In this document: one piece after another, positions 7,732 through 12,859 of the stretch
How the letters are laid out: every line of letters starts with the position of its first letter
Position numbering within the stretch: the stretch's first letter is position 1
Assembly (NCBI GenBank): GCA_947448095.1
Contig: CANFNN010000043.1
Span: forward strand, 1-14,468
Source: Bacteriovoracaceae bacterium
Lineage (GTDB): Bacteria > Bdellovibrionota > Bacteriovoracia > Bacteriovoracales > Bacteriovoracaceae
Direction: 5' to 3'
DNA length: 14,468 nt
The notes under the pieces: model-generated
What the model saw: the letters and a program-made list of their open reading frames with translations, nothing else
What the model was told of the DNA's origin: nothing
The model's database searches: none
Program-made: the position numbers and the translations under genes

Positions 7732-8265
7732 ATCAACTTTAAGTGGTTGGCATTCATCCCGCATTGGAAGTGCAGGAAATTTGAATGGAATCATTTTAAT
7801 CACACGGCATTCTTTCACTTTATATTTTTTCAATTTCAGATTTTGATACTTTTCGTTTTTTTCGCCTTCAAAGCCGTAGTGGCATTCAACTAATACTTTA
7901 ATCAGGGCCTCTTTTGTGGCCTTGTCCAAAATATCGATGAGGTATCTCTCCTCGTAGTATGACCAGTAACCAACAAAACGAGGAATGTTAGTATATTTGC
8001 TTGAATTTTCTAAAAGCTTTGATTTGAATTCAATGTTTTCGCTATTGATGTTCAGGTTTGTTCGCAGATAACTCACACCTTCTACATTTCCGTATAAACA
8101 AAGTGCCTCTTTTCCAGAGACTTCTAGAAACGCTTCGTGGTCCAGTGCCTGGACGGATTCAAAGGCCTTATTTAAGACTGCAGCAGGATTATTCGCAAAT
8201 CCAAACCCATAAGGATCGCAAGCTTGGACCAGAGCTAACAGGATGAGGAAACCAAAAAGTTTCAT
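7726..8265 (-). CDS. Predicted small lipoprotein with paired cysteines (179 aa)
   Basis: The family is not recognised. From the ATG at 8265 the product begins MKLFGFLILLALVQAC, a lipoprotein signal with lipobox VQAC and lipidated C16. In-frame TTG codons at 8283 and 8280 would add residues before the signal peptide; the ATG is preferred because TTGGAG sits nine bases upstream. The mature part has four more cysteines (ALCLYG, VECHYG, KECRVI, DECQPL) that could form two disulfides outside the cytoplasm. Aromatic-rich FVGYWSYYEERY lies mid-protein. It is convergent with the PilZ gene: the stop codons are back to back and the coding ends overlap by 6 bp. A cell-envelope location is fairly safe; function is unknown. 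Confidence 0.82.
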   Translation of the reverse strand: MKLFGFLILLALVQACDPYGFGFANNPAAVLNKAFESVQALDHEAFLEVSGKEALCLYGNVEGVSYLRTNLNINSENIEFKSKLLENSSKYTNIPRFVGYWSYYEERYLIDILDKATKEALIKVLVECHYGFEGEKNEKYQNLKLKKYKVKECRVIKMIPFKFPALPMRDECQPLKVDL

Positions 8266-8355
8266 GATAAAAATCTCCAACAAAAGAATTGTGCCCTATC
8301 AATTATGGCCATTTTGACGCGAAAAGGGTGTTCAAGGGTAGTCTTTACCAAGGGG

Positions 8356-8372
8356 TGTAAAAAGTTTTTACA
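8356..8372. promoter_or_regulatory. 17-bp perfect inverted repeat, candidate operator
   Basis: TGTAAAAA-G-TTTTTACA is a perfect 8-bp inverted repeat around one central base. It lies 91 bp upstream of the minus-strand lipoprotein start and 128 bp upstream of the Hpt start, in their shared divergent region 8284-8500. Its right half contains TTTACA, which could be a -35 box for the plus strand, but the -10 at the right distance (TAGGTT) is weak. A dimeric repressor or activator site is plausible. Confidence 0.4.
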
Positions 8373-8427
8373 GTGCAAATTGGCCCCATTAGGTTCAAAT
8401 GAAGAGTTGATGACATAAATTAAGTTC

Positions 8428-8470
8428 GCCTTTAGTAGGCACCCGGCCGAAAGGAAGGTAGGCTGCGGCC
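8428..8470 (+). other. Structured 5' leader of the Hpt gene (two hairpins)
   Basis: Two stems are visible: GCCT/AGGC (8428-8431 with 8437-8440) and GGCCG/CGGCC (8445-8449 with 8466-8470). The second loop contains AAAGGAAGG, purine-rich and resembling a CsrA-type GGA site. I could not match it to a known riboswitch; similarity to the 3' part of GEMM-I (GGTAGG...GCGG...ACCGA) is partial and the conserved 5' half is missing. Confidence 0.3.
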
Positions 8471-8500
8471 ATTAAAAACCGACCTGAAAAAGCAGAGACA

Positions 8501-8776
8501 ATGCAAGTAACTGTCGAATTTAAAAGAAGATATCTAGACAGGAGAATGATCGATATTGATCATCTCGTATCTTCGCTCGATTTAGATGATTTTACCCCTG
8601 CTGTAATTCTTGGCCACCAAGTGAAAGGGAACGCCGCCACTTTTGATTTTGCCCATATCGCACCCTTAGGTCTTCAAATTGAAAATGCTGCCAAAAACCA
8701 AAACAAAGATCAGGTCAGGACATTAGTCAAAATGATGGAATCTGAAATACGTTTGGCACGTCTTAAATTTCAATAA
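8501..8776 (+). CDS. Free-standing Hpt (histidine phosphotransfer) protein, 91 aa
   Basis: Hpt domains relay phosphate between a histidine kinase or its receiver and a response regulator, in the cytoplasm. The diagnostic motif is ILGHQVKGNAATFDF, with phospho-accepting H39 followed by K42-G43 as in HxxKG. The downstream pattern APLGLQIENAAKNQN and a final long helix with LVKMMESEIRLARLKF match the four-helix Hpt layout. The protein is short and has no other domain. The Shine-Dalgarno site is weak (AGAG). A histidine kinase gene lies about 430 bp downstream on the same strand with one small gene between; no receiver domain is encoded in the window. An unphosphorylated structural role is possible but less likely given the intact His. 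Confidence 0.8.
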   Translation: MQVTVEFKRRYLDRRMIDIDHLVSSLDLDDFTPAVILGHQVKGNAATFDFAHIAPLGLQIENAAKNQNKDQVRTLVKMMESEIRLARLKFQ

Positions 8777-8777
8777 T

Positions 8778-8816
8778 TCCCCATTTCAAAACCAATTTTG
8801 TCCCATTTTTCCCCAT
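8778..8816. repeat. Three spaced TCCC(C)AT repeats after the Hpt gene
   Basis: TCCCCAT (8778-8784), TCCCAT (8801-8806) and TCCCCAT (8810-8816) sit between the Hpt stop and the next gene. They are short and may be chance in a C/T-rich stretch, or protein-binding half-sites. Confidence 0.25.
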
Positions 8817-8821
8817 ACTTT

Positions 8822-8849
8822 TTGACTAATTTGCCCAAGGTCTTGAAAT
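8822..8849 (+). promoter_or_regulatory. Candidate promoter for the 62-aa gene
   Basis: TTGACT (8822-8827, five of six to consensus) is separated by 16 bases from TGAAAT (8844-8849, four of six). It would give a leader of about 65 bases before the ATG at 8922. Confidence 0.3.
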
Positions 8850-8921
8850 TGAGCTTTTTGATCAGTGGCATTTCACTTGCTCAGTCTTGATCGAACTTTC
8901 TATCTTGTGGAGTTAAAGCCA

Positions 8922-9110
8922 ATGGTTAATGAAAAAGAAAAAACAAACGCTAGTCAAAATTTTTCGCACCGACAGTCTAGACTGTTAACCGAATCTCTTA
9001 AGCTACTGTTGGGCCAGGGCCTTACACACTCTCGTCCCCAAAGTTCTGAGCGCGAACAACGAGCTCATTTTTTGCGAAATGCTCTGAAAACTGAATTACT
9101 TATTCAATAG
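8922..9110 (+). CDS. Small hydrophilic protein of unknown function (62 aa)
   Basis: The family is not recognised. The frame is open further upstream to an ATG at 8865, but the ATG at 8922 (MVNEKEKTNASQ) is preferred because TGGAG ends nine bases before it. The sequence is charged and mostly helical in character, with SRLLTESLKLLLGQGL in the middle and EREQRAHFLRNALKTELLIQ at the end, suggesting a short amphipathic helical pair. No signal peptide or membrane segment is seen. It lies between the Hpt and histidine kinase genes on the same strand, so a link to that signalling pair is possible but unproven. It may be a spurious frame; the ribosome site argues for a real gene. Confidence 0.5.
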   Translation: MVNEKEKTNASQNFSHRQSRLLTESLKLLLGQGLTHSRPQSSEREQRAHFLRNALKTELLIQ

Positions 9111-9132
9111 AAATACTAAAAATATGACAGTT

Positions 9133-9171
9133 GCACCCTGGTTTCTACTGATAAGTAGTCTCCGGGGTAGC
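9133..9171 (+). other. Strong RNA hairpin before the histidine kinase gene
   Basis: ACCCTGG (9135-9141) pairs with CCGGGGT (9162-9168), one G-U included. An inner stem CTACT/AGTAG (9145-9149 with 9154-9158) closes on loop GATA, and a further GC pair flanks the base. T-rich DNA (CATCTTTTGCTC and later a run of T) follows. It could be a terminator for the 62-aa gene or a regulatory leader of the kinase gene. The lack of an immediate T run makes a simple terminator uncertain. Confidence 0.45.
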
Positions 9172-9209
9172 CATCTTTTGCTCTTTATATTTTTTTCATG
9201 GGAATTCAT

Positions 9210-9977
9210 ATGCTAACTAGCGAGCGGTTTGCTCCAGAAGGAAAAATCCATAGCGTACAAAGCACTCCAATCCGAAATCTTCTTCAGACATGCTCTGAAA
9301 AAGAACAGATGCTGGCCATTGTTTGTCACGATATGAAAAATCCACTTTGTGTTGTTCAGCTTGAGGCCCAAATATTACTCAAAGTTGCTGAACAACAATG
9401 TAAGAATATTTTATCGGAAGAAGTCAAAAATCATGCTAATCGTATTTTGAAAACAACTGATCGATTAAAAACCCTTATCATGGATCTGATCGATAAAAGT
9501 AAGTCAGAAGAGGGGCCGTTCTCCCTTAAAAAAACCGATTATGACTTAACCCAATTAATTGAAGAAGTCATTGAGATGAATCGGCCATGTATTAGGGAAA
9601 AAAAACTTTCGATTAATACCTTTTTGCCACAGACATGGTTTGTCCATTCGGATAAAAATAAAATATTTCAGGTCCTATCTAACATTTTAAGTAATGCTAT
9701 CAAATTCACCCCCATGAATGGTTCGATTGATGTCGCAATCAATGAATCTGGAACCGATTCAATTGTTTCCATTTCAGATTCAGGCCCTGGCATTAAAAAA
9801 ACTGAAATTGATTTTATCTTTGAAAAATATTGGGCCGGTACTTGTGACAAGGGTTGTGAGACTGGGCTAGGTCTTTTCATTTGTAAAAAAATAATCGAAG
9901 CCCACGGAGGGAAGATTATTGCTGAAAATGTAGGCTCAAATGGGGCAAGGCTTTCTTTTACCCTGCCCCAAAAATAA
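9210..9977 (+). CDS. Soluble sensor histidine kinase (HisKA + HATPase)
   Basis: This enzyme autophosphorylates a histidine with ATP and passes the phosphate to a receiver. From the ATG at 9210 the HisKA H-box CHDMKNPL carries phospho-His at residue 40. The ATPase part has the N box VLSNILSNAIKFTP, the G1 box SDSGPGI, the F-box-like IFEKYW and the G2 box TGLGLFI. There is no transmembrane segment and no PAS or other sensor domain; only about 35 residues precede the H-box. An in-frame ATG at 9198 would add four residues but has no Shine-Dalgarno, whereas GGGA lies six bases before 9210. Its stop abuts the stop of the convergent dps gene with no gap. No cognate response regulator is adjacent. 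Confidence 0.9.
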   Translation: MLTSERFAPEGKIHSVQSTPIRNLLQTCSEKEQMLAIVCHDMKNPLCVVQLEAQILLKVAEQQCKNILSEEVKNHANRILKTTDRLKTLIMDLIDKSKSEEGPFSLKKTDYDLTQLIEEVIEMNRPCIREKKLSINTFLPQTWFVHSDKNKIFQVLSNILSNAIKFTPMNGSIDVAINESGTDSIVSISDSGPGIKKTEIDFIFEKYWAGTCDKGCETGLGLFICKKIIEAHGGKIIAENVGSNGARLSFTLPQK

Positions 9978-10484
9978 CTAAGATTGGTGTGTAATTAGAC
10001 TTCTCAGCATCCATGCATTTTTTTCATGAATCTGCATTCTTTCAATCATAAGATCTGTCGTCACATCATCCTCACATTCATTGGCCAAGGCCACAATCTC
10101 TCTGGCCGTAGTCACAACAGCTTCATTTCCTTGAACCAAATTGTGAATCATGTCGTCAGCATAGGGAATAGCGGTTTCTTCTTTGATGGAGGACACTTTT
10201 GAGAAGGCAGCAAATGAGCCTGGAGCGTATTCACCTAATGCACGAATTCTTTCGGCCACGACATCTATAGCAGCAGCTTGCTCAAGGTATTGCTCTTCAA
10301 ACAGCGTGTGCAGAGATTGAAACATTTTACCAGTAACGTTCCAGTGATAATTTTGAGTTTTAAGATATAGAAGATAGGAGTCAGCGAGCAGCTTGTTTAG
10401 GCCTTTGCAAACGGCTTTTCGATCTTTTTCCGATATCCCAATATTAATCGGGGTAGTGCGTTCGATTTCAATTTTGTTTGGCAT
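9978..10484 (-). CDS. dps: Dps-family ferritin-like DNA-protection protein
   Basis: Dps forms a hollow dodecamer that oxidises Fe(II) with hydrogen peroxide, stores the iron, and in many species binds DNA. The ferroxidase residues fit the spacing H-x11-H-x14-D-x3-E: H47, H59, D74 and E78, within QNYHWNVTG and AAAIDVVAERIRALG. Length of 168 is typical. The short N-terminus MPNKIEIERTT has few lysines, so DNA binding through a Lys tail is not evident. Start ATG at 10484 has AGGAGG four bases upstream, rather close. It is the second gene of a two-gene operon: the preceding stop codon overlaps this ribosome site, with an 8-bp gap. The 3' end touches the kinase stop. Confidence 0.92.
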   Translation of the reverse strand: MPNKIEIERTTPINIGISEKDRKAVCKGLNKLLADSYLLYLKTQNYHWNVTGKMFQSLHTLFEEQYLEQAAAIDVVAERIRALGEYAPGSFAAFSKVSSIKEETAIPYADDMIHNLVQGNEAVVTTAREIVALANECEDDVTTDLMIERMQIHEKNAWMLRSLITHQS

Positions 10485-10492
10485 AATGCCTC

Positions 10493-11047
10493 CTATATTT
10501 TTGATGGCGCTAGGGTTGCTTGATACTCGATAAATACCAGCCCATGGCCGTCTGGACTAACGTTCTGGCCTTCTTGACTTAAGGCCTGCTCAACTGGCAC
10601 TCCTTTACGTTTTAAATAGGATGTAAATCGTTCAGGATTCTCGGACATGTTGTAAAAATCGATATCTTCTTCTTCCATCAGATTTCGTTCTAGATACTTT
10701 TTGATCGATTCGGCCCTTTGACGGGCCAGAATGATTTCGGAATTCGTCGACTCGTCTGCCGTTTTGACCTGACGGTCAGACCAGGTGAGGATTTTAATAT
10801 CATCCACAACCTTTCCCGTACTCGAAATCTTTTGGGCAAGTTTGTTCAATTGATGACGATCTTCTTCCGTTAGTTTTACTTGGCCTTTTTCAAAAACCAG
10901 AGAAGTAAAATCAATTTGAGTGGTGACGGATTTTGGCCCGGGATTCACTTTTACGAGCTTTTTGTCTTTAGGAGCAGTAGAGCAGCTAAAGGCCAGTACC
11001 AGACTGAGCGCAGTCAGTACTCTTAAGCGCATTGGCCGTAGACTCAT
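10493..11047 (-). CDS. OmpA-like lipoprotein (184 aa)
   Basis: The signal peptide MSLRPMRLRVLTALSLVLAFSC ends in lipobox AFSC, with lipidated C22. The mature part resembles an OmpA-like peptidoglycan-associating domain: FEKGQVKLTEEDRHQLNKLAQKI near 53-75, then LARQRAESIKKYLERNL near 107-123, matching the usual LSxxRAxxVxxYL helix. The central strand reads IKILTWSDRQ instead of the usual IxGHTDxxG, so the key Asp/Arg contacts to peptidoglycan are not clearly conserved; it may be a diverged member. AAGGAG sits five bases before the ATG. It precedes dps by 8 bp on the same strand. A possible operator palindrome lies upstream at 11114-11129. The fold call is moderate and the function unproven. 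Confidence 0.75.
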   Translation of the reverse strand: MSLRPMRLRVLTALSLVLAFSCSTAPKDKKLVKVNPGPKSVTTQIDFTSLVFEKGQVKLTEEDRHQLNKLAQKISSTGKVVDDIKILTWSDRQVKTADESTNSEIILARQRAESIKKYLERNLMEEEDIDFYNMSENPERFTSYLKRKGVPVEQALSQEGQNVSPDGHGLVFIEYQATLAPSKI

Positions 11048-11113
11048 AATTTCTCCTTGTCATTGCTTCCTAACGAAGCGTCTGTATCCCGTTTAAAAAG
11101 CAAGCTTGGTGCC

Positions 11114-11129
11114 AAAGAGAATTCTCTTT
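11114..11129. promoter_or_regulatory. 16-bp perfect palindrome upstream of the OmpA-like/dps operon
   Basis: AAAGAGAATTCTCTTT is a perfect palindrome with no spacer, 66 bp upstream of the lipoprotein start and 119 bp before the TTG of the divergent 60-aa gene. It is a good candidate binding site for a dimeric regulator of the dps operon, but it does not match a consensus I can name with confidence (such as PerR or Fur). Confidence 0.45.
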
Positions 11130-11163
11130 ATTTCAGTAAGTTATTAATATTCAAAAGGGGATA

Positions 11164-11183
11164 GAGGCGTCCCAAATCGCCTC
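11164..11183. repeat. Inverted repeat GAGGCG/CGCCTC
   Basis: GAGGCG (11164-11169) and CGCCTC (11178-11183) form a perfect 6-bp stem with an 8-base loop. A second pair, TGGTGCCA (11107-11114) and TGGCACCA (11192-11199), encloses both this stem and the palindrome at 11114. No T run follows on the plus strand; on the minus strand TATCCCCTTTT follows. The whole divergent region 11048-11248 holds no gene but is rich in symmetry. Confidence 0.35.
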
Positions 11184-11248
11184 AATACTGCTGGCACCAG
11201 TCGTGCTCATTTTCTTTGGGTACTAAAAAGTAATTTGCGAGGTAGAAA

Positions 11249-11431
11249 TTGAAGCCGAAAAAAAAGATAAAAACCAAAATTGAAAAGGAAATCAATCAGA
11301 AGGAAATCAATCCCTGCCAACTAGATCGGGAGGACATTCGGCCTGACGAGGCGGGCGCACAACACACCAAGGCGCATGAGCCCTACGATTTTAAACGTCA
11401 GGATGAAATGCCAAATAGAGATGAGTCTTAA
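11249..11431 (+). CDS. Small highly charged protein (60 aa)
   Basis: The family is not recognised. It starts with TTG at 11249, six bases after GAGG (11239-11242). The first 20 residues are very lysine-rich (MKPKKKIKTKIEKEINQKE); the rest is hydrophilic with Asp, Arg, Glu and Pro (DREDIRPDEAG, DFKRQDEMPNRDES). It has no signal, no membrane segment and almost no hydrophobic core, so it is probably disordered and may bind nucleic acid or a protein partner. Its stop lies 8 bp from the stop of the convergent minus-strand gene. It diverges from the OmpA-like/dps operon and could share control. Real-gene status rests on the ribosome site and the clean frame. Confidence 0.5.
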   Translation: MKPKKKIKTKIEKEINQKEINPCQLDREDIRPDEAGAQHTKAHEPYDFKRQDEMPNRDES

Positions 11432-11439
11432 GAAGGAAA

Positions 11440-11715
11440 TTAGAAAAGCAGATGAGTTTCTTGGTTCATATTTTCAATGCGAACTTTCCAGTCATCATCA
11501 GCGCGAGAAACCAACTCGCTTTGGACTAGACGGACTTTATAGAAAAAATCCTGCCCATATGAGTCCATGGAAAATTCTTCTAAGAGAAAATTGATTTCAC
11601 TTTCGAGTTGAGAATTAACCAGCGTCGTAAGATAGCGCTTGTAATTATCTTGCGACTTACGTGTGTCACGCATTTCGCGAAATTGTCCCATCATCACTAC
11701 ATTTGTCTTTACCAT
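11440..11715 (-). CDS. Small hypothetical protein (91 aa)
   Basis: The family is not recognised. It begins MVKTNVVMMGQFREMRDTRK and continues with amphipathic helices (YKRYLTTLVNSQLESEINFLLEEF; residues 28-50), then DFFYKVRLVQSELVSRADDDWKVRIENMN. No signal or membrane segment is seen, so it is probably a small helical cytoplasmic protein. The start is supported by GAGGGG about five bases before the ATG. Codon use and composition look coding, and the overlapping plus-strand frames (for example from 11376 and 11608) have no ribosome site and poor composition. It faces the 60-aa gene with only 8 bp between stop codons. Function is unknown. Confidence 0.65.
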   Translation of the reverse strand: MVKTNVVMMGQFREMRDTRKSQDNYKRYLTTLVNSQLESEINFLLEEFSMDSYGQDFFYKVRLVQSELVSRADDDWKVRIENMNQETHLLF

Positions 11716-11863
11716 GTTCCCCTCAATTTTTGGAAAGTGACCTTCATGGTCTCGATCCCTATTTCTACATGTCGCAAAGTTGGGGCCAAATTCTTAGTCG
11801 CAAAATCGAAATATGTATAAGGCGGTTTATAGGTAGGGTTGGGGCATTCGACAAGCTTGAGAA

Positions 11864-11888
11864 TTTACAATCCTTCAGTTTTTGTAAA
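11864..11888. repeat. Inverted repeat TTTACAA/TTGTAAA
   Basis: A perfect 7-bp inverted repeat with an 11-base spacer lies 149 bp upstream of the 91-aa minus-strand gene. It could be an operator or a weak RNA stem; no T run follows directly. Confidence 0.3.
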
Positions 11889-11972
11889 GATTACTGATTA
11901 AGAGAATCTAAATAGTGAATAATTTTACCCAGTTTGACCTATTCTAAGGGTGACAGAACGCGTCTAAATAAC

Positions 11973-11998
11973 AAAAAAGGGGGCCACAAAGGCCCCCC
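11973..11998 (-). terminator. Intrinsic terminator of the peroxiredoxin gene
   Basis: Read on the minus strand, GGGGGCC-TTTGT-GGCCCCC forms a 7-bp GC stem and is directly followed by TTTTTT. It lies about 40 bp after the peroxiredoxin stop. This is the clearest terminator in the window. Confidence 0.9.
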
Positions 11999-12036
11999 GG
12001 AAAGTCACTGATCTTATCGATCAGGTATTTTAAATC

Positions 12037-12621
12037 TTAAGCGTTCTTTTTGAACCAAGTTTTTGAACCTGTAGGATCTGGCTTCATAGTGTCTGAGCCT
12101 TTTTTCCAGTTAGCAGGACAAACTTCACCAGATTTTGCTGTGAACTGGTAAGCCTCAACTAAACGAAGAGTTTCTTCAACGTTACGACCAACTGAAAGGT
12201 TATTCACTGTGGCCTGTTGAATGACGTTATTGTCATCAATGATAAAGATCCCACGAAGGGCAACTGAATCATTCACAAGAACTTCGTAGTCACGAGCAAT
12301 TTTCTTATCCAAATCAGCGATGATTGGGAATTTTACTTCTCCCAAACCACCCTCGTTACGAGGCTGTTTTGTCCACGCCAAGTGCGAGAAAAATGAGTCA
12401 ACTGAACAAGCGATAAGTTCGCAGTTCATTGCCTTGAATTTGTCTGCTGCATCTGAATAGGCAATGATTTCAGTAGGGCATACGAATGTGAAATCTAAAG
12501 GGTAAAAGAAAAGAACTTTCCACTTACCTTTATAGTCATCAAGCGAAACCTGTTTGTTCTGACCATTGACGAGAGCATCAGCTTTGAAAAATGGTGCTGG
12601 ATTACCAACTAAACGTGCCAT
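12037..12621 (-). CDS. Typical 2-Cys peroxiredoxin (AhpC/TSA, Prx1-like)
   Basis: The enzyme reduces hydrogen peroxide and organic or nitrogen peroxides in the cytoplasm, recycled by thioredoxin or an AhpF-like reductase. The peroxidatic cysteine C48 lies in DFTFVCPTE, with active-site R123 in ALRGIFIID, and the resolving cysteine C168 in GEVCPANW. Length of 194 is typical. It has GGLG at 91-94 and a C-terminal SKTWFKK, equivalent to the GGLG and YF motifs linked to over-oxidation sensitivity in eukaryote-type Prx; E. coli AhpC lacks GGLG. AAGGAG sits five bases before the ATG. It has its own promoter at 12682-12710 and its own terminator, so it is monocistronic. It diverges from clpPX. Confidence 0.94.
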   Translation of the reverse strand: MARLVGNPAPFFKADALVNGQNKQVSLDDYKGKWKVLFFYPLDFTFVCPTEIIAYSDAADKFKAMNCELIACSVDSFFSHLAWTKQPRNEGGLGEVKFPIIADLDKKIARDYEVLVNDSVALRGIFIIDDNNVIQQATVNNLSVGRNVEETLRLVEAYQFTAKSGEVCPANWKKGSDTMKPDPTGSKTWFKKNA

Positions 12622-12681
12622 TAGGACTCCTTGATAAAATAAGGGTTAAACCAGATTCATGATTGAAACATGGACACAAGA

Positions 12682-12710
12682 AATTTAGTCCGAAGAAAAG
12701 ATTATTTCAA
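12682..12710 (-). promoter_or_regulatory. Candidate sigma-70 promoter of the peroxiredoxin gene
   Basis: On the minus strand TTGAAA (12710-12705) and TAAATT (12687-12682) are separated by exactly 17 bases. They match five and four of six consensus positions. The leader would be about 55 bases. Confidence 0.6.
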
Positions 12711-12729
12711 GACAAGGTGTTTCTTTGCC

Positions 12730-12757
12730 CTTGTAAATTGGAGAAGTCTGCCCATCT
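12730..12757 (+). promoter_or_regulatory. Candidate sigma-32 (RpoH) heat-shock promoter of clpPX
   Basis: CTTGTAA (12730-12736) differs at one base from the sigma-32 -35 consensus CTTGAAA. CCCATCT (12751-12757) fits the -10 consensus CCCATNT fully. The spacer is 14 bases, in the accepted range. Start of transcription near 12764 would leave a leader of about 95 bases before clpP. clpP is a sigma-32 gene in E. coli, which agrees. A TAAAAT at 12779-12784 could serve a housekeeping promoter, but its -35 is weak. Confidence 0.6.
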
Positions 12758-12788
12758 TTAAGTTAGACAGACATAGAGTAAAATTAAA

Positions 12789-12846
12789 CCTCAAGAATTA
12801 CTTCAATTTACCGATAAGGTTGAACAAAGAAATCAACAATTTGAGG
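12789..12846 (+). other. Foldable leader of clpP
   Basis: CCTCAA (12789-12794) is complementary to TTGAGG (12841-12846), just before the clpP Shine-Dalgarno AAAGGA. An inner stem TTCA/TGAA and ACC/GGT (12802-12812 with 12818-12824, with an ATTT bulge) lies within. The stem is short and A/U-rich, so it might open with heat, but it does not cover the main ribosome site. Confidence 0.3.
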
Positions 12847-12859
12847 AAAAAGGACCGTC

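Larger units (their letters stand above)
11716..12036. other. 321-bp non-coding stretch between two minus-strand genes
   Basis: No convincing gene is present. It contains a direct repeat GTCGCAAA at 11771-11778 and 11797-11804, an inverted repeat TTTACAA/TTGTAAA at 11864-11870 and 11882-11888, the peroxiredoxin terminator at 11973-11998, and a small hairpin CTGATC/GATCAG at 12008-12024. The promoter of the 91-aa gene should lie in its left part, but I see only a weak candidate. Confidence 0.55.

Noticed and set aside
8381..8395. Sigma-54 promoter at TGGCCCC
   Set aside because: The GG and GC elements are not at the required 10-base spacing.
8400..8500. GEMM-I c-di-GMP riboswitch before the Hpt gene
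   Set aside because: Only parts of the 3' half resemble the consensus; the conserved GGCAAACC and ACGCAAAGCC blocks are absent in the right order, so not called as a riboswitch.
11376..11897. Several plus-strand frames (from 11376, 11608, 11661)
   Set aside because: They overlap the better-supported 91-aa minus-strand gene or its upstream region, have no Shine-Dalgarno sites and odd composition.
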